Notes: generated by a model not told the origin, from the letters alone. A stretch of 64,000 nucleotides of DNA from Mariluticola halotolerans (GCF_021611515.1 NZ_CP090960.1:2480001-2544000), one strand, 5' to 3'. Shown: positions 18,983-31,704, numbered from the stretch's first letter. Numbers and translations: made by a program.

Positions 18983-19543
18983 TTGAGCGCGCAGAATTCA
19001 GTTCTTCAGCACATTGCCCTGCCTTACGCCGCAGCGCTTTTTGATCTGGCAACAGATGCGAAGGCCGTGCCGGCCACAGAAAAGAGCCTTGATGCCATTT
19101 CCGGGCTGATGGGCGAGGGCAGCGACTTTGCGCGTTTGCTGACATCACCGGTTATTGCCGCCGATGTTAAGAGCGCGGCCATCGATGCTATTCTGGCAAA
19201 GGCGAAAACCCCTGAACTGGTGGCAAATTTTCTGCGCCTCGTGGCCCGGAATGGCCGGTTGTTCGCGTTGTCGGCAATGATTGTCGGCTTCAAGAACCTG
19301 GCTGCACAAGAACGTGGTGAGGTGAGCGCGGATGTGACGTCTGCTGCCCCCTTGTCCAAGGAACAGCTCAAATCGCTGGCCGATACCTTGAAAAAGAAAA
19401 TCGGCAAGACGGTGACGCTGAATGCCCACGTTGATCCTTCGCTGATCGGTGGCCTTCAAGTGAAGGTCGGATCGCAAATGATCGACAGCTCATTAAAGAC
19501 GAAACTGACAGCGATGAAAATCGCCATGAAAGAGGTCGGCTAA
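18983..19543 (+). CDS. atpH: F1F0 ATP synthase, delta subunit
   Basis: 186 aa stalk protein joining F1 to the F0 b-subunits. The N-terminal helical domain ([16 protein letters not shown]) and C-terminal segment ([23 protein letters not shown]) are characteristic. There is no ATG before the conserved N-terminus; TTG at 18983 with GGGG 10 nt upstream is the best start. The stop codon overlaps the atpA start by one base (TAATG). The F0 genes are not here, as usual for alphaproteobacteria. Confidence 0.94.
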   Translation: MSAQNSVLQHIALPYAAALFDLATDAKAVPATEKSLDAISGLMGEGSDFARLLTSPVIAADVKSAAIDAILAKAKTPELVANFLRLVARNGRLFALSAMIVGFKNLAAQERGEVSADVTSAAPLSKEQLKSLADTLKKKIGKTVTLNAHVDPSLIGGLQVKVGSQMIDSSLKTKLTAMKIAMKEVG

Positions 19544-21075
19544 TGGATATCAAAGCTGCGGAAATTTCCGCGATCCTCAAGGACCAGATCAAGGATTTTG
19601 GCAAGGAGGCCCAGGTCTCCGAAATTGGCCAGGTGCTTTCGGTCGGCGACGGTATCGCTCGTGTGTATGGCCTCGACAATGTTCAGGCCGGTGAGCTCGT
19701 TGAGTTCCCGGGCGGCATCAAGGGCATGGCGCTCAATCTCGAGCGTGACAATGTCGGCGTCGTGATCTTCGGGTCTGACCGCGATATTAAGGAAGGCGAC
19801 ACGGTCAAGCGGACCGGTGCCATTGTGGATACCCCCGTGGGCAAGGAATTGCTGGGTCGCGTAGTTGACGCGCTGGGCAATCCGATCGACGGCAAGGGTC
19901 CTTTGAAGGCCAAGCAGCGTTCGCAGGTTGATGTGAAGGCGCCGGGCATTCTGCCGCGTAAGTCAGTGCATGAGCCCATGTCGACCGGTCTCAAGGCCAT
20001 TGACGCGCTCATTCCGGTTGGTCGTGGTCAGCGCGAGTTGATCATTGGCGATCGCCAGACTGGTAAAACAGCGATCATCATCGACACATTCCTCAATCAG
20101 AAGCCGGCCCATCAGGGTTCTGACGAGAATGCCAAGCTTTACTGCATCTATGTTGTTGTGGGCCAGAAGCGCTCCACCGTGGCCCAGCTGGTCAAGGTGC
20201 TCGAGGACAATGGCGCGATGGAATATTCCATCGTCGTTGCCGCGACCGCTTCCGATCCGGCGCCGATGCAGTTTCTTGCGCCGTTCACCGGTTGTGCGAT
20301 TGGCGAATATTTCCGCGACAATGGCATGCATGCCCTGATCGCTTATGACGATTTGTCCAAGCAGGCCGTGGCCTACCGCCAGATGTCGCTTTTGCTGCGT
20401 CGTCCTCCCGGTCGTGAAGCCTATCCCGGTGACGTGTTCTATTTGCACTCCCGTTTGCTGGAGCGTGCGGCCAAGCTCAATGAAGATCATGGTTCAGGCT
20501 CGCTGACAGCCTTGCCGGTTATTGAAACCCAGGCAAATGACGTTTCTGCCTATATTCCAACCAATGTGATCTCGATCACGGATGGTCAGATCTTCCTTGA
20601 AACGGATCTGTTCTTCCAGGGTATTCGTCCTGCTGTGAACGCCGGTCTGTCGGTGTCCCGTGTGGGTTCGTCGGCCCAGATCAAGGCGATGAAACAGGTT
20701 GCCGGTTCGATCAAGGGCGAGTTGGCTCAGTATCGCGAAATGGCCGCTTTTGCGCAGTTCGGTTCCGATCTGGATGCCGCCACGCAGCGCCTGTTGAACC
20801 GTGGTGCGCGTTTGACCGAGCTTTTGAAGCAGCCGCAGTTCTCGCCGCTCAAGACGGAAGAGCAGGTTGCAGTGATCTTTGCGGGCGTGAACGGCTATCT
20901 GGACGTTGTGCCTGTGAACAAGGTGCGTGATTACGAAAAAGGTCTCTTGGGCGCACTGCGCTCCAAGCACGCTGACCTGCTTGGCGCGATTGCCAAGGAA
21001 AAGGCACTGACCGACGATATCAAGGACAAGCTCAAAGCCGCCCTTGATGGATTCGCCAAGACCTTTGCGGCTTAA
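19543..21075 (+). CDS. atpA: F1F0 ATP synthase, alpha subunit
   Basis: 510 aa. The N-terminal beta-barrel (about 25-95) precedes the nucleotide-binding domain with Walker A GDRQTGKT at residues 169-176, and then the C-terminal helical bundle. Alpha subunits alternate with beta in the hexamer and bind non-catalytic nucleotide. The signature [14 protein letters not shown] is present. Length and motifs are normal. Confidence 0.98.
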   Translation: MDIKAAEISAILKDQIKDFGKEAQVSEIGQVLSVGDGIARVYGLDNVQAGELVEFPGGIKGMALNLERDNVGVVIFGSDRDIKEGDTVKRTGAIVDTPVGKELLGRVVDALGNPIDGKGPLKAKQRSQVDVKAPGILPRKSVHEPMSTGLKAIDALIPVGRGQRELIIGDRQTGKTAIIIDTFLNQKPAHQGSDENAKLYCIYVVVGQKRSTVAQLVKVLEDNGAMEYSIVVAATASDPAPMQFLAPFTGCAIGEYFRDNGMHALIAYDDLSKQAVAYRQMSLLLRRPPGREAYPGDVFYLHSRLLERAAKLNEDHGSGSLTALPVIETQANDVSAYIPTNVISITDGQIFLETDLFFQGIRPAVNAGLSVSRVGSSAQIKAMKQVAGSIKGELAQYREMAAFAQFGSDLDAATQRLLNRGARLTELLKQPQFSPLKTEEQVAVIFAGVNGYLDVVPVNKVRDYEKGLLGALRSKHADLLGAIAKEKALTDDIKDKLKAALDGFAKTFAA

Positions 21076-21108
21076 AGCTCACGGCAGTTTAACGGAACGG
21101 ATGGCGTC

Positions 21109-23452
<2,344 letters not shown>

Positions 23453-23461
23453 GGACATTTC

Positions 23462-23884
23462 ATGGCTGAGGGCATCAAGACTGAAATCGTCTCGCCAGAA
23501 CATCTGGTCCTATCCGAGGAGGCCAAATCGGTCTCCGTTCCGGGGCGGGAAGGCTATTTCACGGTGATGGGTGACCATGCACCGATGATGACCACGTTGA
23601 AACCGGGCTTTGTCACGGTAACGGGCACGGAAACGCGTACGTTCTATGTTCAGGGTGGTTTCGCTGAAATCTCCCCCGAAGGGCTGACCATTCTGGCGGA
23701 ACGCGCCAAGGCGGCCTCAGACTTTGAGCGGGCGGAAATTGAAGCGGCGATCAAGGCAGCCCAGGCTGAACTTGCCGAACAGACAACGCTTGACGGCAAG
23801 GCCGCAGCACAGGCTGTGCTCGATGGCTGGTCCAATCTGATGCTTGAAGCCCAGCATCTCGGACCGAATGTCGTTCTGATGTAA
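23462..23884 (+). CDS. atpC: F1F0 ATP synthase, epsilon subunit
   Basis: 140 aa. The N-terminal beta-sandwich (IKTEIVSPEHLVLSEEAKSV, then GREGYFTVMGDHAPMMTTLK) is followed by a C-terminal helical pair (SDFERAEIEAAIKAAQAEL). It couples rotor to F0 and can inhibit ATP hydrolysis. Last gene of atpHAGDC, followed at once by a strong terminator. Confidence 0.96.
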   Translation: MAEGIKTEIVSPEHLVLSEEAKSVSVPGREGYFTVMGDHAPMMTTLKPGFVTVTGTETRTFYVQGGFAEISPEGLTILAERAKAASDFERAEIEAAIKAAQAELAEQTTLDGKAAAQAVLDGWSNLMLEAQHLGPNVVLM

Positions 23885-23915
23885 ATTTGCGGATTTGTCC
23901 GTGACCTGATTGTTC

Positions 23916-23942
23916 AAAAGCGCCCTCCGGGGCGCTTTTTTT
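23916..23942 (+). terminator. Rho-independent terminator of the atp operon
   Basis: The stem GCGCCC/GGGCGC (23920-23925 and 23930-23935) closes around a TCCG tetraloop and is extended by A/T pairs. A run of seven T follows. It lies 32 nt after the atpC stop. Confidence 0.92.
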
Positions 23943-24137
23943 ATGGATCCGCGTGATGGCGTGGCCATGCGCGCGCGCATCAGTGATGTCGACATTGCGA
24001 ATGCACAAGTTGCTAAGGTCATATATGCAAACAGTTTTTACCGATTTGCGATCTTGTTCAAGTCGACCGGACATTTCTGCCAAATTATAGTCAATTATTA
24101 TTAACTACATGCTGGTTAGTATTTCGCCCAATAGTGA

Positions 24138-24151
24138 ACGTAGAACTACGT
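24138..24151 (+). promoter_or_regulatory. ACGTAG-AA-CTACGT palindrome upstream of the first chemoreceptor
   Basis: A 6-bp inverted repeat with a 2-nt centre lies 18 nt before the start codon, just ahead of the ribosome-binding site. It may be an operator or a small 5'UTR hairpin. The rest of 23943-24169 shows an AT-rich stretch (24090-24110) suited to a promoter, but no clear hexamer pair. Confidence 0.2.
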
Positions 24152-24169
24152 CTCTTGGGGGAATTCAAG

Positions 24170-26236
24170 ATGAAACGCAAATTCGCGCTGATTGGTGGCG
24201 TCAAGCTTTCGACGTCAATTCTGTTCCTGGCTATCGGCAGCCTGGCGCTGGCTATCGCTGCGGTGGCGGTCGTTGTTTATATCAATCTGTCGTCCGGCAC
24301 GGCGCAGATTGCCCGGGACACCCAGCTTTCCAATCTGCGTATTGCGGCCACGATATTTTCAGGCTCCATGCCCGGCACCGAGCTGACCTGGACTGAAGAT
24401 AACGAAATTGACCGGCTGACCGTTTGGGCCATGCCTGAGTTCAGCAATAACAACCTGATCGATGAAATCACCAAGGTGACGGGCGAAACCGCGACCATGT
24501 TCGCCTGGGATCCCAAGACCCAGGATTTCTGGCGGCAGACGACGAATATCGTCAAGGCTGACGGTGAGCGCGCCATAGGCACGCCGCTGGGCAAGGATGG
24601 CCCTGTCTATCCGGTCGTCACCAAGGGTGAAACCTATCTGGGTGAAGCCAATATCATAGGCGTGCCCTATTTCACCGCCTACAAGCCGATCTTTGACAAG
24701 CAGGATCAGGTTGTCGGTATTCTTTATGTGGGCGTGGAGAAGGCCAAAGTCGTCGGTGTGCAGAATGATACATTCAATATGCTGCTGACCGTATCGGGGA
24801 TCGTTCTGGCGATTATCAGTGCCCTTGTATTCGTTGCGGCGCGTGTTTTGATAAAACCGATTTCGCAACTGGTCACGACCATGGCGGCGGTCACAAAAGA
24901 CCCGGAATCCGCGGACGTGCCTTATACCAATTATCGCAACGAGCTGGGCGAGATGGCCCGGGCGGTCGAGGTGTTCCGCGAAAACGGCATGCGGGTCAAC
25001 TCGATGACCGAAGAGGAAAAAGCGGCATCGGCACAACGCCAGGTTGACCGGACCCAGATGATGCAGGAGCTGCGTTCAGCCTTTGGTGAGGTTGTCGATG
25101 CGGCCATGGCGGGCGACTTTTCCAAGCGGGTGGACACCCAGTTCCCGGATGCGGAGCTCAATGCACTTGCTGCCAGTGTCAACGGGTTGGTGGAAACGGT
25201 GGACCGGGGTATCGGTGAGACCGGGCAGGTGATGGCCGCTCTTGCAGAGACCGACCTTACGCTGAGGGTCGAGGGGCATTACGAGGGGGCATTTGCCAAA
25301 CTCAAAGATGATACCAATGCGGTGGCCGACAAGCTGACCGAGATTGTCAGCCAGCTGCGGAAAACGTCACGTGGATTGAAAACGGCAACGGGGGAAATTC
25401 TTTCCGGTGCCAATGACCTGTCTGAACGCACGACCAAACAGGCGGCAACAATTGAAGAGACATCGGCGGCGATGGAGCAATTGGCCCACACGGTGATGGG
25501 CAATGCCAGCAAGGCCCAGGATGCCTCGGGCAGCGCGCAACAGGTGTCGGCGGCAGCCGAGGATGGTGCGGAGGTCATGCATCACGCCAATGAAGCCATG
25601 GCCCGCATTACCTCATCGAGCTCGAAGATTTCAAATATTATCGGCATGATTGATGACATTGCCTTCCAGACCAATCTTTTGGCGCTGAACGCCTCTGTTG
25701 AGGCGGCGCGGGCCGGGGAAGCGGGCAAGGGTTTTGCGGTAGTCGCGGTGGAAGTGCGGCGGCTGGCCCAGTCGGCGGCTGAAGCCTCCTCTGAGGTCAA
25801 GGTTCTGATCGAACAGAGTGCGGCCGAGGTCAATGACGGTTCGAAACTGGTGTCGAGTGCGGCCGAGAAGCTTGAGAGCATGCTGGAGGCGGCGCGCAAG
25901 AGCAATGCGCTGATGGAAGACATTGCCAAGGACAGCAAGGAGCAGGCCGCCTCGATTGAAGAGGTCAATACTTCGGTGCGTCAGATGGATGAAATGACCC
26001 AGCACAATGCGGCCCTGGTGGAGGAAACCAATGCCGCGATTGAGCAGACCGAGGCGCAGGCATCGGAACTCGACCGGATCGTTGATATCTTCGTGCTTGA
26101 TGATGCCGTCTTGTCGGAGGATGCGCCCCGCCCCGCCGTTGGCGCGCGGGCGCTGCAAGCCAAGGTTGCGGAAGCGGCCAAGTCCTATGGCGCGCATGGC
26201 AATGCAGCGGTGAAGCAGGACTGGAATGGATTCTAG
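24170..26236 (+). CDS. Methyl-accepting chemotaxis protein with periplasmic Cache-type sensor
   Basis: 688 aa chemoreceptor. TM1 is at about 13-38. The periplasmic domain (40-204) shows a Cache pattern ending [14 protein letters not shown], and TM2 is at about 205-227. Then come three HAMP-like segments (first with [17 protein letters not shown], second [13 protein letters not shown], third [13 protein letters not shown]) and the signalling hairpin with [20 protein letters not shown]. The C-terminus DWNGF resembles an xWxxF CheR/CheB tether. ATG 24170 follows GGGGGA by 7 nt. No ligand can be read. Confidence 0.93.
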   Translation: MKRKFALIGGVKLSTSILFLAIGSLALAIAAVAVVVYINLSSGTAQIARDTQLSNLRIAATIFSGSMPGTELTWTEDNEIDRLTVWAMPEFSNNNLIDEITKVTGETATMFAWDPKTQDFWRQTTNIVKADGERAIGTPLGKDGPVYPVVTKGETYLGEANIIGVPYFTAYKPIFDKQDQVVGILYVGVEKAKVVGVQNDTFNMLLTVSGIVLAIISALVFVAARVLIKPISQLVTTMAAVTKDPESADVPYTNYRNELGEMARAVEVFRENGMRVNSMTEEEKAASAQRQVDRTQMMQELRSAFGEVVDAAMAGDFSKRVDTQFPDAELNALAASVNGLVETVDRGIGETGQVMAALAETDLTLRVEGHYEGAFAKLKDDTNAVADKLTEIVSQLRKTSRGLKTATGEILSGANDLSERTTKQAATIEETSAAMEQLAHTVMGNASKAQDASGSAQQVSAAAEDGAEVMHHANEAMARITSSSSKISNIIGMIDDIAFQTNLLALNASVEAARAGEAGKGFAVVAVEVRRLAQSAAEASSEVKVLIEQSAAEVNDGSKLVSSAAEKLESMLEAARKSNALMEDIAKDSKEQAASIEEVNTSVRQMDEMTQHNAALVEETNAAIEQTEAQASELDRIVDIFVLDDAVLSEDAPRPAVGARALQAKVAEAAKSYGAHGNAAVKQDWNGF

Positions 26237-26345
26237 GCACCTGCCAATCCTTGTTCTCTCTCTGGGCGAGGGGCCAAGTATCGGCGTATGACCGAATAGT
26301 AAGACTTGATGTGATGCTGGTTTTAAACGGGTATCAACTTGAAGG

Positions 26346-26380
26346 GCGGGTGCTTAAGCACCTGCTCTTTTTGCGTTTTT
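26346..26380 (+). terminator. Rho-independent terminator after the first chemoreceptor
   Basis: GCGGGTGC (26346-26353) and GCACCTGC (26358-26365) pair with one G-T wobble around TTAA, followed by TCTTTTT and a second T-run. It separates the first chemoreceptor from the small Cache gene, which therefore needs its own promoter in the AT-rich stretch 26380-26460. Confidence 0.85.
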
Positions 26381-26479
26381 TGTCAATAAGTCCATAATAT
26401 GACGATTACAGATATTGTTAAGTATTTTCTACTATTCGTCTTATTTGACGGCTGGAAGGGCCGAGGAGAGGGAGTAGTT

Positions 26480-27049
26480 ATGAAAACCATTTTTACCGCC
26501 GCAATAATGGCGACAGCTTTGGCTGCCGCACCAGTTTTTGCCAATGAATTTGCCGATCAATTGACCGAACTTGCCAATGGCAAAGTGAAAGAGATTGCAC
26601 AGAACCCGGAACTGGTTGCCGCCATTGAAGCGCAGAATGCCGAGACGGGTGGTTATGATCAGGCCAAGATCGACAGCCTTGATACCCAGTGGCGTGCAGA
26701 GGTTGACGCGTCCAGCAAGCCCTTGATCGACAGCGTTCTGTCAAACGATGCCTCGCGCTACCTCATGAGTGTGCAGGAAGAGAGCGAGGGGCTGTTCACT
26801 GAAATCTTTGCCATGGATGGCAAGGGGCTGAATGTGGGCCAGAGCGGTGTCACCTCGGACTATTGGCAGGGCGATGAAGGCAAGTGGCAGAACACATTTG
26901 GCGCCGGCGCCGGTTCTGTCGATCTTGGCGATGTCGAGCAGGATGAATCCACACAGACTTTCCAAAGCCAGGTCAGCATTCCGGTGCTGGATGCGGCCGG
27001 CCAGCCGATCGGTGCGATCACCTTCGGCGTGAATGTGGAAATGCTGTAA
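26480..27049 (+). CDS. Stand-alone secreted Cache/PDC-like sensor protein
   Basis: 189 aa. A clear signal peptide ([21 protein letters not shown], cleavage near 21/22) is followed by a single globular domain. Its pattern fits a periplasmic Cache/PDC fold: N-terminal helix with [18 protein letters not shown], central [17 protein letters not shown], and final strands [20 protein letters not shown]. There is no membrane anchor and no signalling domain. GGAGAGGGAG gives a strong ribosome-binding site for ATG 26480; the upstream in-frame start at 26399 is rejected. It lies 41 nt before the second chemoreceptor, so a ligand-binding partner role is the natural inference. Confidence 0.85.
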   Translation: MKTIFTAAIMATALAAAPVFANEFADQLTELANGKVKEIAQNPELVAAIEAQNAETGGYDQAKIDSLDTQWRAEVDASSKPLIDSVLSNDASRYLMSVQEESEGLFTEIFAMDGKGLNVGQSGVTSDYWQGDEGKWQNTFGAGAGSVDLGDVEQDESTQTFQSQVSIPVLDAAGQPIGAITFGVNVEML

Positions 27050-27090
27050 GCCAGCTGGGCTTGAGGCCTGACACGACAAGGAAAAATATT

Positions 27091-29040
27091 ATGGTCAAAG
27101 TTTCTTTGAACCTGAAACTGCTGATGCTGGTAACATTTGCGGTGACGGTGATTGCCGTCACTATTATCGCTATCAGCTCGATGTCAGGCCTCCGGCAGCT
27201 GATTGCGGCGAATGAAAAATCAGAGAACCAGATTGCCGAGCTTTTGGCGAGTGAACATGGTGGCAATATCAAATTCGGCAAAGGTGAAAACCTTGATGCC
27301 GTGTTTGATGGGTTTGCCGCCGATCCGGCCTTTCGCTTTGCCTATGCGGGGGCGGTGAAGCTGGAGGGCGAATTGCTGACCGAGAAAACAGCAGACGCCG
27401 ATCTTTCGGGCCGGGCGGTGGATCTGGGCAAGAGCGCAATTGCCGAACTTGCCGAACAATCAACGAATGTGGGCAGCTATCATCTGGTGGCGGTGCCGGC
27501 GCGCTTTGGCAAGGACAATGATGTTGTCGGTGCGCTGGTGGTGGGCTGGGACCAGACAGCCAGCATTAACGCAGCGATCGGGTCAGCGGTGCAAACCGCG
27601 CTGATTGCCCTGGCAATTGCCGGGGCGGCGATGGCCGGGCTGGCGCTGGTGCTGAAATACATGGTCAGCGATCCCTTGAAGCGGCTGACGACGACCGCCG
27701 TTGAACTGGCCAATCGCAATTTCGATGTCGAGGTTCAGGGCACAAAGCGCGGCGATGAGCTGGGCGAGATGGCGCGTGCCGTGGAAGTTTTCCGGGAGAA
27801 CGGTATCCGGGTCAATTCAATGACCGAGGAAGAGAAAGCGGCCTCGCAGCAGCGGCAGGTTGAGCGCACGCAGATGATGCAGGAATTGCAGCGGGCGTTT
27901 GGCGAAGTGGTTGATGCGGCGGTGGCCGGTGATTTCTCGAAACGGGTCGATGCGGAATTCCCGGATGCGGAACTCAATAATCTGGCCGGATCGGTGAACA
28001 ATCTGGTCGCGACAGTGGATCGCGGCGTGGGCGAGACCGGCTATGTGCTCAGCGCGCTGGCGGAAACCGACCTGACCCAGCGGGTGAAGGGCGATTATGA
28101 AGGCGCGTTTGCCAAGCTGAAGAACGACACCAATGCGGTGGCGGACAAGCTGACCGAGATTGTGGGGCAATTGCGCGATACCTCGGGGGCGCTGAAAACG
28201 GCGACCGGGGAAATCCTTTCCGGGGCCAATGACCTGTCGGAGCGGACCACCAAACAGGCGGCGACGATTGAAGAGACCTCGGCGGCGATGGAGCAATTGG
28301 CCAATACGGTGCGCCAGAATGCGCAGCAGGCTGATGAGGCGGCGAGCAAATCGCAATCTGTCAGCCAGACGGCTGAGCAGGGCGGCGAGGTGATGGGCCG
28401 GGCCAATGAGGCGATGGAGCGGATTACCTCTTCAAGCGCCAAGATCTCGAACATTATCGGCATGATTGATGACATTGCCTTCCAGACCAATCTTTTGGCC
28501 CTGAACGCCTCGGTTGAGGCGGCGCGGGCCGGTGAGGCGGGCAAGGGCTTTGCGGTTGTGGCCGTGGAAGTGCGGCGGCTGGCGCAATCGGCGGCGGATG
28601 CGTCGTCCGAGGTGAAGGCCTTGATCGAGCAGAGCGCTGGCGAGGTGAAGGGCGGTTCGGCCCTTGTGGCGGAAGCGGCCGAGAAGCTGGCGATGATGCT
28701 GTCGGGCATTCAGGAGAATTCCGCATTGATGGCGGGGATTGCCGAGGATTCCAAGGCGCAGGCGGCCTCGATTGACGAGGTCAATGCCGCAGTCCGGCTA
28801 ATGGACGAGATGACCCAGCACAATGCGGCCCTTGTCGAGGAAACCAATGCCGCTATCGAGCAGACCGAGGCGCAGGCGATAGAGCTGGACCGGGTGGTGG
28901 AAATTTTCACACTGACGAAGGCAAATGCAGAGTTGCCGGAAGGCGAAGATGCCATGGCGAGGCCAAAGTTAAAGGCTGCGGCCCGCGCCTATCTCAGTCA
29001 GGGCAATGCAGCACTCAGCCAAGACTGGGCCGAATTTTGA
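27091..29040 (+). CDS. Methyl-accepting chemotaxis protein, second paralogue
   Basis: 649 aa. TM1 is at about 8-29, a periplasmic segment of only about 135 residues follows, and TM2 is at about 166-190. From [18 protein letters not shown] onward it is nearly colinear with the first receptor: three HAMP-like segments, then the signalling hairpin with [20 protein letters not shown]. The C-terminus DWAEF is a good xWxxF CheR/CheB tether. The periplasmic region ends [18 protein letters not shown], a weak Cache-like echo. ATG 27091 follows AAGGAAAA. It probably shares an mRNA with the Cache gene 41 nt upstream. Confidence 0.93.
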   Translation: MVKVSLNLKLLMLVTFAVTVIAVTIIAISSMSGLRQLIAANEKSENQIAELLASEHGGNIKFGKGENLDAVFDGFAADPAFRFAYAGAVKLEGELLTEKTADADLSGRAVDLGKSAIAELAEQSTNVGSYHLVAVPARFGKDNDVVGALVVGWDQTASINAAIGSAVQTALIALAIAGAAMAGLALVLKYMVSDPLKRLTTTAVELANRNFDVEVQGTKRGDELGEMARAVEVFRENGIRVNSMTEEEKAASQQRQVERTQMMQELQRAFGEVVDAAVAGDFSKRVDAEFPDAELNNLAGSVNNLVATVDRGVGETGYVLSALAETDLTQRVKGDYEGAFAKLKNDTNAVADKLTEIVGQLRDTSGALKTATGEILSGANDLSERTTKQAATIEETSAAMEQLANTVRQNAQQADEAASKSQSVSQTAEQGGEVMGRANEAMERITSSSAKISNIIGMIDDIAFQTNLLALNASVEAARAGEAGKGFAVVAVEVRRLAQSAADASSEVKALIEQSAGEVKGGSALVAEAAEKLAMMLSGIQENSALMAGIAEDSKAQAASIDEVNAAVRLMDEMTQHNAALVEETNAAIEQTEAQAIELDRVVEIFTLTKANAELPEGEDAMARPKLKAAARAYLSQGNAALSQDWAEF

Positions 29041-29062
29041 GACCCTCCTGTCAAAAATCATA

Positions 29063-29090
29063 AAAAGGTGCCGATGGGCACCTTTTCTAT
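29063..29090 (+). terminator. Rho-independent terminator after the second chemoreceptor
   Basis: AAAAGGTGCC (29063-29072) and GGCACCTTTT (29077-29086) form a perfect 10-bp stem around GATG, with further T after it. It lies 22 nt past the stop codon and closes the Cache-chemoreceptor unit. Confidence 0.9.
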
Positions 29091-29208
29091 TTTGGACGAT
29101 ACAAATTCAAAAGTGGATATTCTGTATCACTATTAATTATTCGCATTAAAATATATTACGATACTACTTATTATGAAACTGAAAGTCACTGGATAGCCTC
29201 GCGGCGAT

Positions 29209-30447
29209 ATGAGCTGTCCATACTTATACCGGGCGCAACACGTGAACAAAAATCCGAGCTTCTCATCTGCGGCGCTGGCCACCCGCCGTTCTTCCCGGCA
29301 TGGGGACATGCGTCGACGCAATGAAAGCACGCTGCTTTCCCTGATCCGGCGTCATCCCGGCCTGTCGAGTGCTGATCTGGCGCGGGGCAGCGGCATCGCG
29401 CCCCAGACTGTATCGGTTTTGCTCAAGGGACTGGAAGAGCAGGCGATCATCATTCGTGGTGATGCCATGCGCGGCCGGCGGGGACAGCCTGCTGTGCCCA
29501 TCCGCCTCAACCCCGAGGGCGGATACGGGATCGGTGTCGAGATCGGCTGGCGTCATGTCTCCATCGTGTTGCTTGACTTGTGCGGGCGGATCGTCGGCCA
29601 GAAGCGTCGCGAGTTTCCTTATGTGGTTGCCGACGGGCTGATTGCCGATATTTCGGTCGGGGTGCGCCAGTTGATTGCGGAGTTGTCGGGTGAGGCCCAG
29701 CAACGTGTGCGCGGTCTGGGCGTGGCGTGTCCCAGCCGCGCTGGCAGCGATCCATCCCTGTTCGGGGCATCGCCCGCTGAAATGGCGGCGCTCGAAACGC
29801 TGGATGTGGCGGGGGAATTGCAGCGCCGGCTCGAAATGCCGGTTGTGCTGCTGGACGATGGCGGGGCGGCGTGCCGGGCGGAATGCACCTATGGCCGCGG
29901 CGCGGAATATGGCCACATGCTTTATATGTTTATCGGCGCCCATATTGCCTCGGGCATTTTTGTGGGTGGCCGGGTGATAGAGGGACGGGCCGGGGATGCC
30001 GGCAATCTTGGGGCGGCAATTGTCTGTGCGGCAGATGGCGCTGCGTGTCCCCTCCATATGGTCGCCTCGGTGAAGGCACTGGAAACCCGGCTTCTGGCCA
30101 AGGGCAAGCCGGTGCCGCGCCTTGCACCTTCGGAATGGGCCTGGGAGGCGCTTAGCGGCGAGACCATGGACTGGATTGAGGAGGCGGCCTGTGGCCTTGC
30201 CGGGGCGATTGCCAATAGTTGTACTGTGATTGATTTTCCGGCGGTTATTCTCGACGGTATCCTGCCGCAAACCCTGCTCGACCATCTGGGGCGACGGACC
30301 CAGGCGTCTTTGAACCGGCTGGCCGGGCGCGGTTTTGAGCCGCCGATGGTGAAGATGGGCCGCCTCGGCATGGAAGCGCCGGCAATCGGGGCGGCGAATA
30401 TGCCGATCTATCTGACAACCTTTGCCTCGGAGACCGGACTGATCTGA
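29209..30447 (+). CDS. ROK-family transcriptional regulator (NagC/Mlc-like)
   Basis: 412 aa. The N-terminal winged helix-turn-helix (RRNESTLLSLIRRHPGLSSA, recognition helix GIAPQTVSVLLKGLEEQ) is followed by a ROK fold (GYGIGVEIGWRHVSIVLLDL). The usual zinc-binding CxCGxxGCxE cluster is degraded to CAADGAACPLHMV, so both zinc binding and kinase activity are doubtful. The start is uncertain: ATG 29209 lacks a strong ribosome-binding site and GTG 29242 is an alternative. No sugar genes adjoin it. A GATACA/TGTATC dyad (29098-29128) upstream is a possible autoregulatory site. Confidence 0.82.
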   Translation: MSCPYLYRAQHVNKNPSFSSAALATRRSSRHGDMRRRNESTLLSLIRRHPGLSSADLARGSGIAPQTVSVLLKGLEEQAIIIRGDAMRGRRGQPAVPIRLNPEGGYGIGVEIGWRHVSIVLLDLCGRIVGQKRREFPYVVADGLIADISVGVRQLIAELSGEAQQRVRGLGVACPSRAGSDPSLFGASPAEMAALETLDVAGELQRRLEMPVVLLDDGGAACRAECTYGRGAEYGHMLYMFIGAHIASGIFVGGRVIEGRAGDAGNLGAAIVCAADGAACPLHMVASVKALETRLLAKGKPVPRLAPSEWAWEALSGETMDWIEEAACGLAGAIANSCTVIDFPAVILDGILPQTLLDHLGRRTQASLNRLAGRGFEPPMVKMGRLGMEAPAIGAANMPIYLTTFASETGLI

Positions 30448-30460
30448 ACTTTGATGGCGT

Positions 30461-31147
30461 TCAGGCGAGCGCGGCGGTGACCAGCGCCCTGGCGTGCAGA
30501 TCCGTGGTGTCATAAACCGGTAAGGGGCTGACGCTGTCATCAATCAGCATATTGATTTCCGTGCACCCCAGAATGACGGCCTCGGCGCCTGCGGCCTTCA
30601 GACGGGCAATGGCATTGATATAGGTCTGGCGCGATTCTTCGCGGACAATGCCCTTGCATAATTCGTCATAGATAATGGCATTGAGATTGGTGTGATCCAC
30701 GCCGGGGACAATGGGGTTGAGGCCGCGCGCCTTCAGCCCGTCCATGTAGAAAGGCATTTCCATGGTGAAGCGGGTGCCGAGCAAGCCGACATTGGTAAAT
30801 CCGTCTTCCAGCAGGGCATCGGCCGTGGGGTTGGCAATATGGATGAGGGGCACCGAGATCGCCGCCTGCACCTGATCGGCAACGACATGCATTGTATTGG
30901 TGGCAATGGCGACCAATCCGGCCCCGGCCTGTTCGAGCTTTTGGGCGCTTTGGGCCAGCAGCGCGCCGGCTTCGTCCCATTGTCCTTCAGCCTGCATTAA
31001 GGCAATCGGGGCAAAATCGAGAGAATGCAGCAGAATGGGTGCCGAATGCAGTCCACCCCGCCGGGCCGCGGTTTCGCGGTTGAGGATGGCATAATAATGG
31101 GCGGTCGATTCCCAGCTCATGCCGCCGATCAGGCCGATGGTTTTCAT
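30461..31147 (-). CDS. Aspartate/glutamate racemase family protein (YgeA-like amino-acid racemase)
   Basis: 228 aa. It aligns from memory with E. coli YgeA through MKTIGLIGGMSWESTAHYY, HSLDFAPIALMQ and GLLGTRFTMEMPFY. Catalytic positions are Thr83 (ATNTMH, a Thr where classical racemases have Cys) and Cys195 (LGCTEI), the Thr/Cys pair of the YgeA type. Such enzymes racemise amino acids such as homoserine; the substrate here is unknown. It overlaps rppH by 4 nt and ends the long minus-strand series. Confidence 0.87.
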   Translation of the reverse strand: MKTIGLIGGMSWESTAHYYAILNRETAARRGGLHSAPILLHSLDFAPIALMQAEGQWDEAGALLAQSAQKLEQAGAGLVAIATNTMHVVADQVQAAISVPLIHIANPTADALLEDGFTNVGLLGTRFTMEMPFYMDGLKARGLNPIVPGVDHTNLNAIIYDELCKGIVREESRQTYINAIARLKAAGAEAVILGCTEINMLIDDSVSPLPVYDTTDLHARALVTAALA

Positions 31148-31689
31148 GCGTCCCTGCCTTTCCCGCCTTCCGCCTGCAATTGCCTGGGTACTTTTTTAAA
31201 AGCGTCGAGCACTTTTTGATAGGCGTCGCGCTTGAAGGGGACAATGAGGGGCAGGACCTCGTCAAGCGGCAGCCATTTCCAGGCGACAAATTCCGACGGA
31301 TGTTCGCCGCCGCCCGGGTTGAGCACATCGATATCAGTGCCATCCCCCTCATAGAGGACGGCGAACCATTTCTGGCGCTGGCCGCGATATTTGCCCTTGA
31401 GGGCCTTGCCGAGCAATTCATCGGGCAGGTCGTAAAAAATCCAGTCGGGGGCAGCCGTCAGGATGCTGATCTGGCTGATCGAGGTTTCCTCGTAGAGTTC
31501 GCGCAGTGCAGCGTCTATCGGCTCTTCATCCTTGTCGATGCCCCCCTGGGGGAACTGCCAGGAATAATCGAGGGCGCCCGATTTGCCGGCTGCACGCTGG
31601 CCGACGAAAACCTCGCCTGCAGGATTGAATACGGCGATGCCAACGCAATCGCGATAGGGCATTTGTTCTCTGGTGATCTGGGAGGGCAT
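31144..31689 (-). CDS. rppH: RNA pyrophosphohydrolase (Nudix)
   Basis: 181 aa. The Nudix box runs from GGIDKDEEPIDAALRELYEE (49-68), with the catalytic REx2EE at Arg63 to Glu68. The DYSWQFPQGGID context and KWFAVLYEG are typical of RppH, which removes pyrophosphate from mRNA 5' ends to trigger decay. It is slightly longer than many homologues owing to its C-terminal AFKKV tail. It lies 15 nt after the deacetylase gene. Confidence 0.93.
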   Translation of the reverse strand: MPSQITREQMPYRDCVGIAVFNPAGEVFVGQRAAGKSGALDYSWQFPQGGIDKDEEPIDAALRELYEETSISQISILTAAPDWIFYDLPDELLGKALKGKYRGQRQKWFAVLYEGDGTDIDVLNPGGGEHPSEFVAWKWLPLDEVLPLIVPFKRDAYQKVLDAFKKVPRQLQAEGGKGRDA

Positions 31690-31704
31690 GGAAAATGGAT
31701 TTCG

